From the NCBI RefSeq assembly GCF_000733935.1, contig NZ_JPON01000001.1, positions 2,092,501 to 2,156,500 of the forward strand: DNA of 64,000 bases, given 5' to 3'. Origin of the DNA: Methylomarinum vadi (GTDB lineage Bacteria > Pseudomonadota > Gammaproteobacteria > Methylococcales > Methylomonadaceae). The notes beneath the pieces are model-generated. The model was not told the origin of the DNA. It saw nothing but the letters and a program-made list of their open reading frames with translations, and ran no database searches. Both the position numbers and the translations under genes were made by a program. Shown one piece after another: positions 36,647 through 45,220 of the stretch; the first letter of the stretch is position 1, and the number at the start of each line of letters is the position of its first letter.

Positions 36647-37087
36647 ATGGATCAATATTTAGAATTTATTTCCAATCATTACCTACTGGTTTTGGCGCTT
36701 GCCGCCGTCACTTTTTTGCTCATTCAAGACCTTGTTGAAAGTTCCTTCAACAAATTCACCAGCATTTCACCGATGATTGCTGTCACCAAAATGAACAGCG
36801 ACGACACCGTTATCGTCGACGTCAGGGAGCCTCACGAATACATTAAGGGGCATATTGAAAACTCGCTCAACATTCCTTTAGGCAAATTGGACGAACAGCT
36901 GCCCACACTCGAAGCCTATAAAAAAAATCCCCTTATCGTTGTCTGCCAAAGCGGCACACGCTCGGTTCCGGCCTGCAAGACATTGACCAAGGCCGGTTTC
37001 GAAGAAATATACAATATCACCGGCGGCATGCAATCTTGGGAAGACAACAAATTGCCGATGAAAATCACTAGCAAAAATAAAGACTAA
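36647..37087 (+). CDS. Membrane-anchored rhodanese-like sulfurtransferase
   Basis: 146 residues: one N-terminal membrane helix (about 12-27), then a single rhodanese domain with DVREPHEYIKGHIENSLNIPL and the active-site loop CQSGTRS, whose cysteine carries persulfide sulfur. It is related to the E. coli YibN protein, and a rhodanese of this kind directly before secB is a conserved gammaproteobacterial order. It starts 37 bases after the ArsR-type gene and is probably co-expressed with it. Confidence 0.9.
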   Translation: MDQYLEFISNHYLLVLALAAVTFLLIQDLVESSFNKFTSISPMIAVTKMNSDDTVIVDVREPHEYIKGHIENSLNIPLGKLDEQLPTLEAYKKNPLIVVCQSGTRSVPACKTLTKAGFEEIYNITGGMQSWEDNKLPMKITSKNKD

Positions 37088-37226
37088 ACTGCAGTTTTTT
37101 TAATCTGTAAACGTGCGGACGAGACGCTCTAACCAACTGCCCATCCATGCGGCAAAAATGTTAAGATTGTTTCCCGCCAACACGGACTCAAATTTTCTCT
37201 AAATAACATCATTATTGGACATCATC

Positions 37227-37700
37227 ATGGCTGAAGAAACCAAAACTACGGAAGAGAAACAATTTTCCATTCAAAAAATCTATACCAAGGATATCTCTTT
37301 CGAGACGCCTAATGCTCCAAAGGTATTCACTTCCAAATGGGAACCTTCCGTCGATTTTAATTTAGGCACCAATGTTGAGACGCTGGAAAACAACCTGTTC
37401 GAAGTCTCTTTGACCGTAACCGTGACGGTAAAAACCGCCGACACCACCGCTTACCTGGTGGAAGCGACACAGGCAGGGATTTTCACCTTGTCCGGCTTCA
37501 CTGAACAGGAAATGGGCCCCATGCTCGGCAGCTTTTGCCCTAATATTTTATTTCCTTACGCCCGCGAGGTCGTTTCCGATTTAGTCAGCAAAGGCGGTTT
37601 CCCACAATTATTGCTGGCGCCGGTGAATTTCGACGCCCTTTATGCCCAGCATTTGCAACAGTCGCAACAACAATCCGCGACTTCTGACAAATTAAACTGA
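37227..37700 (+). CDS. secB: Protein-export chaperone SecB
   Basis: 157 residues, the normal length. The KIYTKDISFETPNAP and LFPYAREVVSDLVSKGGFPQLLLAPVNFDALY segments are diagnostic. The tetramer holds preproteins unfolded and passes them to SecA. A TTG at 37215 is in frame, but the ATG at 37227 (MAEETKTT) is the family start. It lies three bases from gpsA, the conserved secB-gpsA pair. Confidence 0.96.
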   Translation: MAEETKTTEEKQFSIQKIYTKDISFETPNAPKVFTSKWEPSVDFNLGTNVETLENNLFEVSLTVTVTVKTADTTAYLVEATQAGIFTLSGFTEQEMGPMLGSFCPNILFPYAREVVSDLVSKGGFPQLLLAPVNFDALYAQHLQQSQQQSATSDKLN

Positions 37701-37703
37701 TCT

Positions 37704-38705
37704 ATGGCAACGTCGATTTGTGTTCTGGGTGCCGGCTCATGGGGGACGGCGCTTGCCATACAGGCAGCCAGAAACGGTTGCAACACCCTGCTTTGGGGCC
37801 ATAAACCCGAACACATGCACGACTTGCAACAATCCAGAAAAAACCGGCGCTACTTACCGGACACAAGCTTTCCCGATTTATTGCATGTCACCGACAACCT
37901 GGAACAAGCAGTCAAGTTCAGTTCGATTATCTTGCTGGCTGTTCCCAGCCATGCATTTAAAGACACATTACTAAAAATCAAACCATTTCTAGGGTCAAGC
38001 AATCAAATTGCCTGGGCGACCAAAGGCTTCAACCCGGAAGACGGCTCATTGCTGCATACCGTTGTCACAAGGAAACTTGGCGACAATATAGAAACCGCCG
38101 CACTGTCGGGCCCGACCTTCGCCGGAGAAGTCGCTGCCGAATTACCAACCGCAATCACCATTGCGTCCTCATCCCCATTGTTTGCCATACAGTTGACTGA
38201 GATTTTCCACAGCCAGCATTTCAGAACCTATACCAGTTCCGACATCATCGGCGTTCAAGTCGGCGGCGCTGTAAAAAATGTTCTGGCGATTGCCGCCGGT
38301 ATCGCCGACGGACTGGGGTTTGGCGCTAATACCCGGGCCGCATTGATCACACGGGGCCTGCATGAAATCATCCGCTTAGGCACGCATCTAGGCGGCCAAC
38401 CGGATACCTTCATGGGACTGGCCGGCCTGGGAGACCTGATTTTAACCTGCACCGACAACCAATCCAGAAACCGCCGTTTCGGCCTGGCGCTAGGCCAAGG
38501 TAAAAGCAAACAGCAAGCCGTCATGGAAATTGGCCAGGAAATCGAGGGCGTGTCCGCGGCCCGAGTGACCTTTCAACTATCGCAGAAATTGGCTATCGAA
38601 ATGCCAATCACCGAACAAACTTATCGGGTCTTATATGAAAATCTAGATCCCCGCGTCGCGGTTCAAAATCTGCTGAATCGCGATCAAAAAGCCGAATTCA
38701 ACTAA
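37704..38705 (+). CDS. gpsA: Glycerol-3-phosphate dehydrogenase (NAD(P)+)
   Basis: 333 residues. N-terminal Rossmann motif GAGSWGTALA at about 8-17, ATKGFNPEDGSLLH, and the substrate-binding segment GGAVKNVLAIAAGIADGLGFG with catalytic Lys are present. It reduces dihydroxyacetone phosphate to sn-glycerol 3-phosphate for phospholipid synthesis. It follows secB directly. No strong terminator was seen in the 245 bases after it. Confidence 0.96.
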   Translation: MATSICVLGAGSWGTALAIQAARNGCNTLLWGHKPEHMHDLQQSRKNRRYLPDTSFPDLLHVTDNLEQAVKFSSIILLAVPSHAFKDTLLKIKPFLGSSNQIAWATKGFNPEDGSLLHTVVTRKLGDNIETAALSGPTFAGEVAAELPTAITIASSSPLFAIQLTEIFHSQHFRTYTSSDIIGVQVGGAVKNVLAIAAGIADGLGFGANTRAALITRGLHEIIRLGTHLGGQPDTFMGLAGLGDLILTCTDNQSRNRRFGLALGQGKSKQQAVMEIGQEIEGVSAARVTFQLSQKLAIEMPITEQTYRVLYENLDPRVAVQNLLNRDQKAEFN

Positions 38706-38866
38706 TTTTCTCGGATCTGCTCGCGCACTATTCCCCCCTACGCACAACGTCTCCCCCCCTCTAAAGTGTTTTAATTTCAGAGAAAAACAGCCAGTTTTCT
38801 GCATACATCGTTTTTCCCGGCTCAGCAAGCCACGGCCGGCACTTGCACCTTTTTTATTTTAGAACT

Positions 38867-38881
38867 AGTATAAATAATACT
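38867..38881. promoter_or_regulatory. Inverted repeat upstream of the DsrH-like gene
   Basis: AGTAT-AAATA-ATACT is a 5-5-5 inverted repeat 70 bases before the start codon, in an AT-rich tract. Its minus strand contains AGTATTAT, also found before the ArsR-type gene at 36210. A shared regulator is possible but unproven. Confidence 0.3.
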
Positions 38882-38950
38882 TAGTTTTTATAAAGTTATA
38901 ACGATAACCTAAAGCACCTACTAAACAACTTCGCAAGAAGGAGGCCCGCC

Positions 38951-39241
38951 ATGCTGCATATCATCGACCAATTTCCGATTAGTCCGGAAACACTGGCCCA
39001 TACTACAACCGGCGATACCGTCATTTTTACCGATAACGCCGTATATGCGGTCAAGCAAAGCGATATTGAAAAGACCCTGCTGGAGAAAACCTACACCCAC
39101 ATTAATTTGTGTGTCCGTAAAGCCGATTTGCTCCTAAGAAACATATCCAACCGCGATTTGTTCCGGGGAGTCGCAGTCTTGGACGATTCTGACTACCAGT
39201 CTGCTTTGCAACAGGAACCCGCCGTCAGATCGTGGAATTGA
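38951..39241 (+). CDS. DsrH/TusB-family sulfur relay protein, solitary
   Basis: 96 residues with the DsrH/TusB pattern: MLHIIDQFPISPETLAHTT, then GDTVIFTDNAVYAV and a C-terminal region rich in short helices. TusB/DsrH normally works with TusC/DsrF and TusD/DsrE in a hexamer that passes sulfur to tRNA modification or sulfur oxidation enzymes. Neither partner gene is next to it here. A very good ribosome site AAGGAGG (38938-38944) supports the start. No cysteine suited to sulfur transfer is obvious apart from the one in NLCVRK. Confidence 0.75.
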   Translation: MLHIIDQFPISPETLAHTTTGDTVIFTDNAVYAVKQSDIEKTLLEKTYTHINLCVRKADLLLRNISNRDLFRGVAVLDDSDYQSALQQEPAVRSWN

Positions 39242-39333
39242 GTCAAGCGCTCATAGAGACAATTTATCGATCGTTTAAAAAGACAAACTGGTTTTGATTA
39301 TTCGCTGCAATATTGATTTGTTTTATCTCTCTA

Positions 39334-39834
39334 TCAGGCCGCGATAGTTTGTCCCTGCTCGGCGAGTCGTTCCCAATCGTCTACTCCGCCTTCCTCTAGC
39401 AGCAAATATTCGATAAAGCGGCATGCATCAGTCAAATTCGCTGCCGCTTTTTCGCTGAGCGCTTCGCCCAACTCAAAATGTGTTCCAGCGATGCTCAATA
39501 AAAAAGATGGCGGGGGTATTTCGCCCCTAATGGTTCGATAAACCTGAAGCACCGCGGACGGACTCATCGCATGAGTGGTGTAGCTCAAATCCCTTTCCGG
39601 GTGCAGACGACTGAAAACAAACGGCTTGCCCTGATTAACCGCGGCATCGACGAACAACACCCGTTCTCTACCTTCTAAATCCAAGGCATGCTCGACCTGC
39701 AACTGAAAGTCGCTGAGTATCTCGATACGATCAAGATTTAAGCTGCGTTCGGCATATTCCAGCAGCAAAGGTCCAAGCGCATCGTCGCCGCGGCTCAAGT
39801 TACCGTAACCGAATAACAGTATCGGTTTGCCCAT
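39334..39834 (-). CDS. hoxW: NiFe hydrogenase maturation endopeptidase (HoxW-type)
   Basis: 166 residues of the HyaD/HycI/HoxW family. The N-terminus LLFGYGNLSRGDDALGP carries the nickel-sensing Asp/Glu environment, FVDAAVN the central Asp, and THAMSPSAVLQVY the His. It removes the C-terminal peptide of the large subunit once Ni is inserted. The ATG at 39834 shares its A with the hoxH TGA stop (TGATG); a TTG one codon upstream is also in frame. It is the last gene of hoxFUYHW. Confidence 0.9.
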   Translation of the reverse strand: MGKPILLFGYGNLSRGDDALGPLLLEYAERSLNLDRIEILSDFQLQVEHALDLEGRERVLFVDAAVNQGKPFVFSRLHPERDLSYTTHAMSPSAVLQVYRTIRGEIPPPSFLLSIAGTHFELGEALSEKAAANLTDACRFIEYLLLEEGGVDDWERLAEQGQTIAA

Positions 39835-41330
39835 CAAATTCCCTGCTCAATCTCGCCGTCACCATGCTTCATCATCCGGTCGAGCAGCTTACCTTCCGCA
39901 TCGAACAATTCCAATTGCAGCGGCATTTTGCCGACGGCATGCGTCGCGCAGGACAAACAGGGGTCGTAGGCGCGAATCGCCACTTCGAGATTGTTCAACA
40001 ACGGTTCGGTCAATTCCTGGCCGGACAAATATTCGGCGGCCACCTGCCGGACCGACTCGTTCATCCCCATGTTGTTGCTGGTAGTGGAGACGATCAAATT
40101 GGCCTTGGTCACGATATTGTTGTCGTCGACCTGGTAGTGATGAAACAAGGTACCTCGCGGCGCCTCGATCACACCGATACCTTCGTAACGCTTCTCGCCT
40201 TCGGCCAACAAATCGGAACTCATGATGTCGGCGTCGTTCAGCAACAACTTGATGCTTTCCGCGCAATGCAACAACTCGATCAGGCGCGCCCAGTGGAAAG
40301 CCAACGTGCTGTGCACCATCTCCTCGCCACTATGCTGTTTGAATTCCGCCCGCTCTGCCTCGGCCAACGGCGTATCGATAAAATCGCAATTATTGACCCG
40401 CGCCAGCGGCCCGACCCTATACCAGCCCTGCTCCTTGCCTAGAGCGGTCAAATAAGGAAATTTCATATAACTCCAGGAGCGGACTTCCTCATGGATATAT
40501 TGGTTATACTCGCAATAGTCGACATGATCCAGCAACGTCTCACCACGATCATTCTTTGCCCTGAGTCCGCCGTGATACAGTTCCAATGCGCCGTTCGGCT
40601 TGACCAGACCGAGATAGTTACTGCGAACCGTCGCAAATTCATCGTAATACGGCAAATTGGAGCAATGCACTTTTTTGACCAACGCTACCGACGCCACCGC
40701 CCACTCGATCATCTGGTCGATATCCTGCAACAGATAATCCCTTTCCTCCTTGCTTAGCGCTTTATTCATCCCACCGGGAATGGCGCCGGTACCGTGAATC
40801 CTCTTACCGGAGACCATGCGTATGACTTCCTGGCCGTATTTACGCAACTTGACTCCCTGAACGCCGATGTCCGGATATTCGCCCAACACGGCGATGATAT
40901 TGCGCTTGCTGATATCGCTATCGAAACCAAACAACAAATCGGGACTGGACAAATGGAAGAAATGCAACGCGTGAGACTGCATCACCTGGCCGAAATGCAG
41001 CAAACGCCTTAATTTATCTGCCGCCGACGGCAGATTCTCCGGATCGACGCCGACCAATTGATCTATGGCCTTGGCGGCGGCCAGGTGATGGCTGACCGGA
41101 CAGATTCCGCACAAGCGCTGCACCATCACCGGCAACTCCCAGTAAGGCCGTCCCTGAATGAATTTTTCGAAGCCGCGAAATTCGACGATATGCAGTCGCG
41201 CCTGTTTGACCTGATTGTTTTCGTCCAGCAACAGGGAAACCTTGCCATGTCCTTCCACCCGAGAAACCGGATCGACGATTACCCGCTTCAGGTTTTCTGT
41301 TTGTGTAGCTGTTTCTAAATGTTCGTACAT
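39834..41330 (-). CDS. hoxH: NAD-reducing NiFe hydrogenase large subunit HoxH
   Basis: 498 residues. The nickel ligands are in RLCGICPVSHH (L1 side) and DPCLSCATH (L2 side). The chain continues about 35 residues past the final His, and this tail is the peptide cleaved by HoxW. RVEGHGK near the N-terminus is typical. The gene set places it in the group 3d bidirectional hydrogenases. A TTG at 41348 is in frame; the ATG at 41330 (MYEHLETA) is preferred. It lies 55 bases after hoxY. Confidence 0.94.
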   Translation of the reverse strand: MYEHLETATQTENLKRVIVDPVSRVEGHGKVSLLLDENNQVKQARLHIVEFRGFEKFIQGRPYWELPVMVQRLCGICPVSHHLAAAKAIDQLVGVDPENLPSAADKLRRLLHFGQVMQSHALHFFHLSSPDLLFGFDSDISKRNIIAVLGEYPDIGVQGVKLRKYGQEVIRMVSGKRIHGTGAIPGGMNKALSKEERDYLLQDIDQMIEWAVASVALVKKVHCSNLPYYDEFATVRSNYLGLVKPNGALELYHGGLRAKNDRGETLLDHVDYCEYNQYIHEEVRSWSYMKFPYLTALGKEQGWYRVGPLARVNNCDFIDTPLAEAERAEFKQHSGEEMVHSTLAFHWARLIELLHCAESIKLLLNDADIMSSDLLAEGEKRYEGIGVIEAPRGTLFHHYQVDDNNIVTKANLIVSTTSNNMGMNESVRQVAAEYLSGQELTEPLLNNLEVAIRAYDPCLSCATHAVGKMPLQLELFDAEGKLLDRMMKHGDGEIEQGI

Positions 41331-41385
41331 ATTCGTTTCCGTTAACAAAGGCTATCTGGAAGTCATTTGCTCGCCATCGAGCCGA

Positions 41386-41925
41386 TTAATCGTAATGCAC
41401 CAATTCATAGGGCAACTCCGGCTCCCGGCCCGCCAGCAAATCGGTCAGGAATTTCCAAAACACGTCGGCTGACGGCGGACATCCCGGCAGAAAATAATCG
41501 ATCTTGACGATTTCATGGATCGGATGAACCTGATTCAATAACAGCGGCAACTCCGGGTCACTGGGGATTTGCGCATTTTCTACGCCGATACCGTCGATAT
41601 AGGCTTCCTTCAGACAATCTTCCAAATCGATATGATTGCGCATGGCCGGCAAGCCGCCGTTGACAGCGCAGGCGCCGACCGCAACCAATATCTTGCAATT
41701 TTTGCGAAACTCGCGCAAAACATGGACGTTTTCCGAATTACAGACGCCCCCTTCGATCAAACCGATATCGCAATTCGTGCAATGTTCGATGTCGGTAATC
41801 GGCGAGCGATCGAATTCGACCGATTCAGCCAGCTGCAGCATGCGCTCATCGATATCGAGAAAGGACATGTGGCAGCCGAAACAGCCTGCCAACGACGTGG
41901 TTGCTACTCTGATTTTATCCGCCAT
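41386..41925 (-). CDS. hoxY: NAD-reducing NiFe hydrogenase small subunit HoxY
   Basis: 179 residues, the short small-subunit form of group 3d enzymes with one 4Fe-4S cluster. Cluster cysteines are in AGCFGCHMSF, GACAVNGG and LPGCPPSAD, with further cysteines in EHCTNCD and GGVC. There is no Tat signal, so the enzyme is cytoplasmic. The start overlaps the end of hoxU by 11 bases. Confidence 0.94.
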   Translation of the reverse strand: MADKIRVATTSLAGCFGCHMSFLDIDERMLQLAESVEFDRSPITDIEHCTNCDIGLIEGGVCNSENVHVLREFRKNCKILVAVGACAVNGGLPAMRNHIDLEDCLKEAYIDGIGVENAQIPSDPELPLLLNQVHPIHEIVKIDYFLPGCPPSADVFWKFLTDLLAGREPELPYELVHYD

Positions 41926-42634
41926 GACCTTCTCTCTCCTGCTCTAACGCCACTTCGTTAATTTCCTTATGATCATAAATCCGCTGACCGATCGGTATCC
42001 GATAACCCTGTCGCTTGATCAGGATCGCACCGGTCGGACAAATATGCGCGGCACAATCATTGACATCGATATCGCTATCGCCCAATTTACCGCTGGCGGA
42101 ATTGACGATCAGATGCTTGTTGATGCCGCGCCCGCTGATCGCAAAAACATTCTTGCCGTCTTTCTCGCGACTGGCCCTGACACAAAGGGTGCAGAATATA
42201 CAGCGATTGTGGTCGATCAAAATATCGGGATGCGAGGCATCGACTTCTCTATCGGCAAAAAAATGCGGGAAATGATTATCCAGCATATTTAGATGATAGG
42301 CGACCGCCTGCAACTGGCAGTTGCCGGTTTTTTCGCAGCCGGGACAAAAATGGTTACCTTCGACGAACAACATCTGCGTAATCCGTTGCCGGTCATGTTC
42401 CAGTTCCCGGCTTTCGCTGATAACCTCCTGCCCATCCATGGCCGGGAAAGTACAGGCCGTGCAGTTTCTTCCGTTAACGCTAACGGTGCAGAGTTTGCAG
42501 CTGCCATGCGGTTCGTAGTCTGGATTGTGGCAAAGATGCGGAATATAAACGCCGGCCTCGGTCGCCGCTTCCATGATCGTTTGCCCTTCGCTAAAAGGGA
42601 TTTTTTTACCGTCAATGGTGATTGTCTTACTCAT
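41915..42634 (-). CDS. hoxU: NAD-reducing hydrogenase diaphorase subunit HoxU
   Basis: 239 residues, related to the N-terminal part of NuoG. A 2Fe-2S domain (CHNPDYEPHGSCKLC plus NCTAC), a CPGCEKTGNCQLQ 4Fe-4S region and an RCIFCTLCVRASR ferredoxin-like motif are visible. It carries electrons between HoxF and HoxY. The start follows GGAGGACTGAC, and the hoxF TGA stop lies inside this ribosome site region, so the two genes are coupled. Confidence 0.94.
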   Translation of the reverse strand: MSKTITIDGKKIPFSEGQTIMEAATEAGVYIPHLCHNPDYEPHGSCKLCTVSVNGRNCTACTFPAMDGQEVISESRELEHDRQRITQMLFVEGNHFCPGCEKTGNCQLQAVAYHLNMLDNHFPHFFADREVDASHPDILIDHNRCIFCTLCVRASREKDGKNVFAISGRGINKHLIVNSASGKLGDSDIDVNDCAAHICPTGAILIKRQGYRIPIGQRIYDHKEINEVALEQEREGHGG

Positions 42635-42635
42635 G

Positions 42636-44414
42636 TCAGTCCTCCACCTGAGTCAAATGGGCAGCGGCGTCGTCCCGATGCGCCATGCGTCTGGCCGTCT
42701 CCAACGCCGCATCGAGATCGAAACCGGGTTCGTAACTAATTTCCTTCAACTGATTTTGATATAAATCAGGGTAACGCTGTAACGTGGTCAGAATCGGATT
42801 AGCCGCCGTTTGTCCCAAACCGCAATGGCTGTAATTTTTGACCAGTTGACACAATTCCTCCAACGCGACCACATCGCCGGCCGAGCCGTGGCCGTCCAAA
42901 ACCTTGTCCAACTGATTTTTCAGTAACGACGTTCCAACCCGGCAAGGGGTGCAGAACCCACAACTTTCGTGAGCGAAAAAATGGGTGAAATTTTTCACCA
43001 TGGCGAAAAGGTTGCGGCTGTTGTTCAGGATGATAAACGATCCGCCGGTGGCCAAGTCCTCGAACGCCAATTTGCGTTCCAGCTCATGTTTGGAAATAAA
43101 GGTGCCCGACGGGCCGCCAATTTGCACACCCAGAACATCGACGGCGCCGCAATCATGCAGTATTTGCGCGATGGTGGTACCAAACGGATACTCATAGATG
43201 CCGGGCAGGGCGCAGTCCCCGCTAATGCTGAGAATCTTGCTGCCGGCCGACTTTTCGGTTCCGGCCCCCTTGAACCAGTCGCCGCCGTTCGCCGAAATAG
43301 CCGCCGCGGCCATGAAGGTTTCCACATTATTGACCACGGTGGGTTTGTTCAGGTATCCGTGACTGACCGGATATGGCGGCCGGTTGCGCGGGATACCGCG
43401 CTTGCCTTCCAGGGATTCGATCAAGGCCGATTCCTCGCCACAAATGTAAGCTCCCGCCCCCATACAAATTTCGATATCGAAATTCAGTCCTTGACCAAGG
43501 ATATTGTCGCCTAGCAAACCGGCTTCGCGGCGCTGTTGCAAAAGATCCCGCAATTGTTGCTCAAGATGACGATATTCGCCGCGTAAATATAAATACCCTT
43601 GTTCGGCGCCGATAATAGCGGCACACAGCGTCATGCCTTCGAAGACTTGATCAGCATAGCTGTTCAGAAGCACCCGGTCTTTGAATGTTCCCGGTTCGCC
43701 CTCATCGGCGTTACAAACGACATAATGCCGATCGCTTTGCTCCTCGGCGCAAAAACGCCATTTCATCGCGGTATTGAAACCGGCACCGCCGCGCCCGCGC
43801 AGCCCGGACTTATCGATCTCGGCCAACGTTTCCTGCAAACCTCTGGCGAAGGCCTGTCGCAGCCCGGCGCCTTGGTCAATCTCCTGTTGCAACAACAATC
43901 CCGGCTTACGAATATTGTCATCGACCTGAAAAAACTCCGCCGGCCAGTCCGCCAATGGAACCTGGTTGTCGATCAACTCGGCCATTCGGTCTATTTTGGG
44001 CCGGTCCAGTTTGGTGATCGCATAACCGTTGACCAATCCGGCCGGACCCTGGTCGCACATGCCGGTACAGGAAGTGTTATTCAGGCTGACGATCCCGTCC
44101 TCACGTACCGCGCCGACTTCGACTCTTAAGGCCTTGGACAAATAAGCCATGATATTTGCCTTGCCCAACATCAAATCGGTTATCGAGTCACTGATTAAAA
44201 TTTCATAGTGCCCTTGCGGTTGCAAATGAAAAAAACTGTAGAATTCGGCAACGCTGATAATCTGGGTTCGGGCGATATTCAGTTGCTCGGCGAGATAATC
44301 GATGGCTTGTTCAGGAATATAATGATATTCATCCTGCACCGCCCGAAGAATCTGCATCAGTCTGGTAGACTGGCGCTCGGCTGATTCCAGCACTTGATCA
44401 AGAAATTGTTTCAT
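42636..44414 (-). CDS. hoxF: NAD-reducing hydrogenase diaphorase subunit HoxF (NuoE-NuoF fusion)
   Basis: 592 residues, the long form with an N-terminal NuoE-like domain (about 1-165) fused to a NuoF-like domain with FMN/NAD sites (GRGGAGFNTAMKW, GAGAYICGEESALIES) and a 4Fe-4S motif ESCGFCTPCRVG. In the NuoE-like part I see only the second cysteine pair (SCTGMC); the place of the first pair reads SDSITDLM. The frame is open to 44675, but the ATG at 44414 (MKQFLDQV) matches the family start. It is the first gene of the hox operon. No hyp maturation genes are in the window. Confidence 0.93.
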   Translation of the reverse strand: MKQFLDQVLESAERQSTRLMQILRAVQDEYHYIPEQAIDYLAEQLNIARTQIISVAEFYSFFHLQPQGHYEILISDSITDLMLGKANIMAYLSKALRVEVGAVREDGIVSLNNTSCTGMCDQGPAGLVNGYAITKLDRPKIDRMAELIDNQVPLADWPAEFFQVDDNIRKPGLLLQQEIDQGAGLRQAFARGLQETLAEIDKSGLRGRGGAGFNTAMKWRFCAEEQSDRHYVVCNADEGEPGTFKDRVLLNSYADQVFEGMTLCAAIIGAEQGYLYLRGEYRHLEQQLRDLLQQRREAGLLGDNILGQGLNFDIEICMGAGAYICGEESALIESLEGKRGIPRNRPPYPVSHGYLNKPTVVNNVETFMAAAAISANGGDWFKGAGTEKSAGSKILSISGDCALPGIYEYPFGTTIAQILHDCGAVDVLGVQIGGPSGTFISKHELERKLAFEDLATGGSFIILNNSRNLFAMVKNFTHFFAHESCGFCTPCRVGTSLLKNQLDKVLDGHGSAGDVVALEELCQLVKNYSHCGLGQTAANPILTTLQRYPDLYQNQLKEISYEPGFDLDAALETARRMAHRDDAAAHLTQVED

Positions 44415-44535
44415 GTTGTCCCTACGCCTCGATATGAATGAACCTGTGAAATGAATGGTTAAGGCTAACCTGGAGGAACGATGGCGATAACACTCCCGTT
44501 TTTGCCATAAGATCTGGTCCAATGCGTTCCTGTTG

Positions 44536-44567
44536 GTTAATACTACTCCGATACGGAGAACATTAAC
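44536..44567. promoter_or_regulatory. Compound inverted repeat between hoxF and dciA
   Basis: GTTAAT (44536-44541), CTCCG (44546-44550), ATA, CGGAG (44554-44558) and ATTAAC (44562-44567) form two nested palindromic arms in a 32-base stretch. It is 122 bases before hoxF and 113 before dciA, in their shared upstream region. There is no T-run, so an operator or leader structure is likelier than a terminator. Confidence 0.5.
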
Positions 44568-44679
44568 AACTCGATGCAATACTAATTTGCATCTTGCTAA
44601 ACTATCGTTATCAAATTTAGCACAGCTTGATGAAGATAAGTTTACAAAACCGTCATAATTCAACACCGAATCCACTTCA

Positions 44680-45138
44680 ATGGCCGATAAATACCGCTCC
44701 TTTCAGTCTATTTTGAATTATCCGCAAAAATTGTTTGCTATTTATCAACATAAAATTAACCAACAACACCAACTTCTCGCCCTGGTCAAAAAGGTACTTC
44801 CGGCAGAACTTGCCCGTCACGCGCTCTATTGTGTCGATAAAAAGACAAAATTATTGCTTTATACCGACTCCGCTTCCTGGTCCTCTCAGTTACGTTTTTT
44901 TCACCAAGCCATGCTCGATTCGCTCCATGAACATGGCTTCAAGCAAACGGAAACAATACAATTCAAAGTCATGCCCCCCTTGCGCGGCGAAAAGAAACCG
45001 TCCCATGCCAGAATCCCTTCCCGGGAAACTATCGAATTGCTCGGGAAGCAAGCGGCGCAACAACAAGATCGCGACTTGCAACGCGCCTTGGCAAAATTGA
45101 AGCGAACGCTGGAAAAGCGTTCCAGAGAAAATGATTGA
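44680..45138 (+). CDS. dciA: DciA-like (DUF721) replicative helicase loader
   Basis: 152 residues. The N-terminal segment LLALVKKVLPAELARHALYC followed by LLYTDSASWSSQLRF is the DUF721/DciA domain, which loads DnaB helicase in bacteria without DnaC. The C-terminal third is charged and probably disordered or helical. It converges on lpxC at the end of the dcw cluster, the conserved place for dciA in gammaproteobacteria. The ATG at 44680 is divergent from the hox operon. Confidence 0.83.
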   Translation: MADKYRSFQSILNYPQKLFAIYQHKINQQHQLLALVKKVLPAELARHALYCVDKKTKLLLYTDSASWSSQLRFFHQAMLDSLHEHGFKQTETIQFKVMPPLRGEKKPSHARIPSRETIELLGKQAAQQQDRDLQRALAKLKRTLEKRSREND

Positions 45139-45151
45139 TTGCGACAAGAAA

Positions 45152-45169
45152 CCGGAAAATCCTTTCCGG
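45152..45169. terminator. Possible terminator between dciA and lpxC
   Basis: CCGGAAA-ATCC-TTTCCGG is a 7-bp stem with a 4-base loop between two convergent genes. T-tracts are short (TTTCTT on the minus side), so it may be weak. Confidence 0.45.
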
Positions 45170-45220
45170 CTTCCATGCGGTAGTGAACCGGCAAGCAGCC
45201 GGCTGGCTCGACGGCCTATG

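Noticed and set aside
44415-44675. N-terminal extension of hoxF up to 44675
   Set aside because: The extra 87 residues resemble no protein; the ATG at 44414 begins the family-conserved NuoE-like domain.
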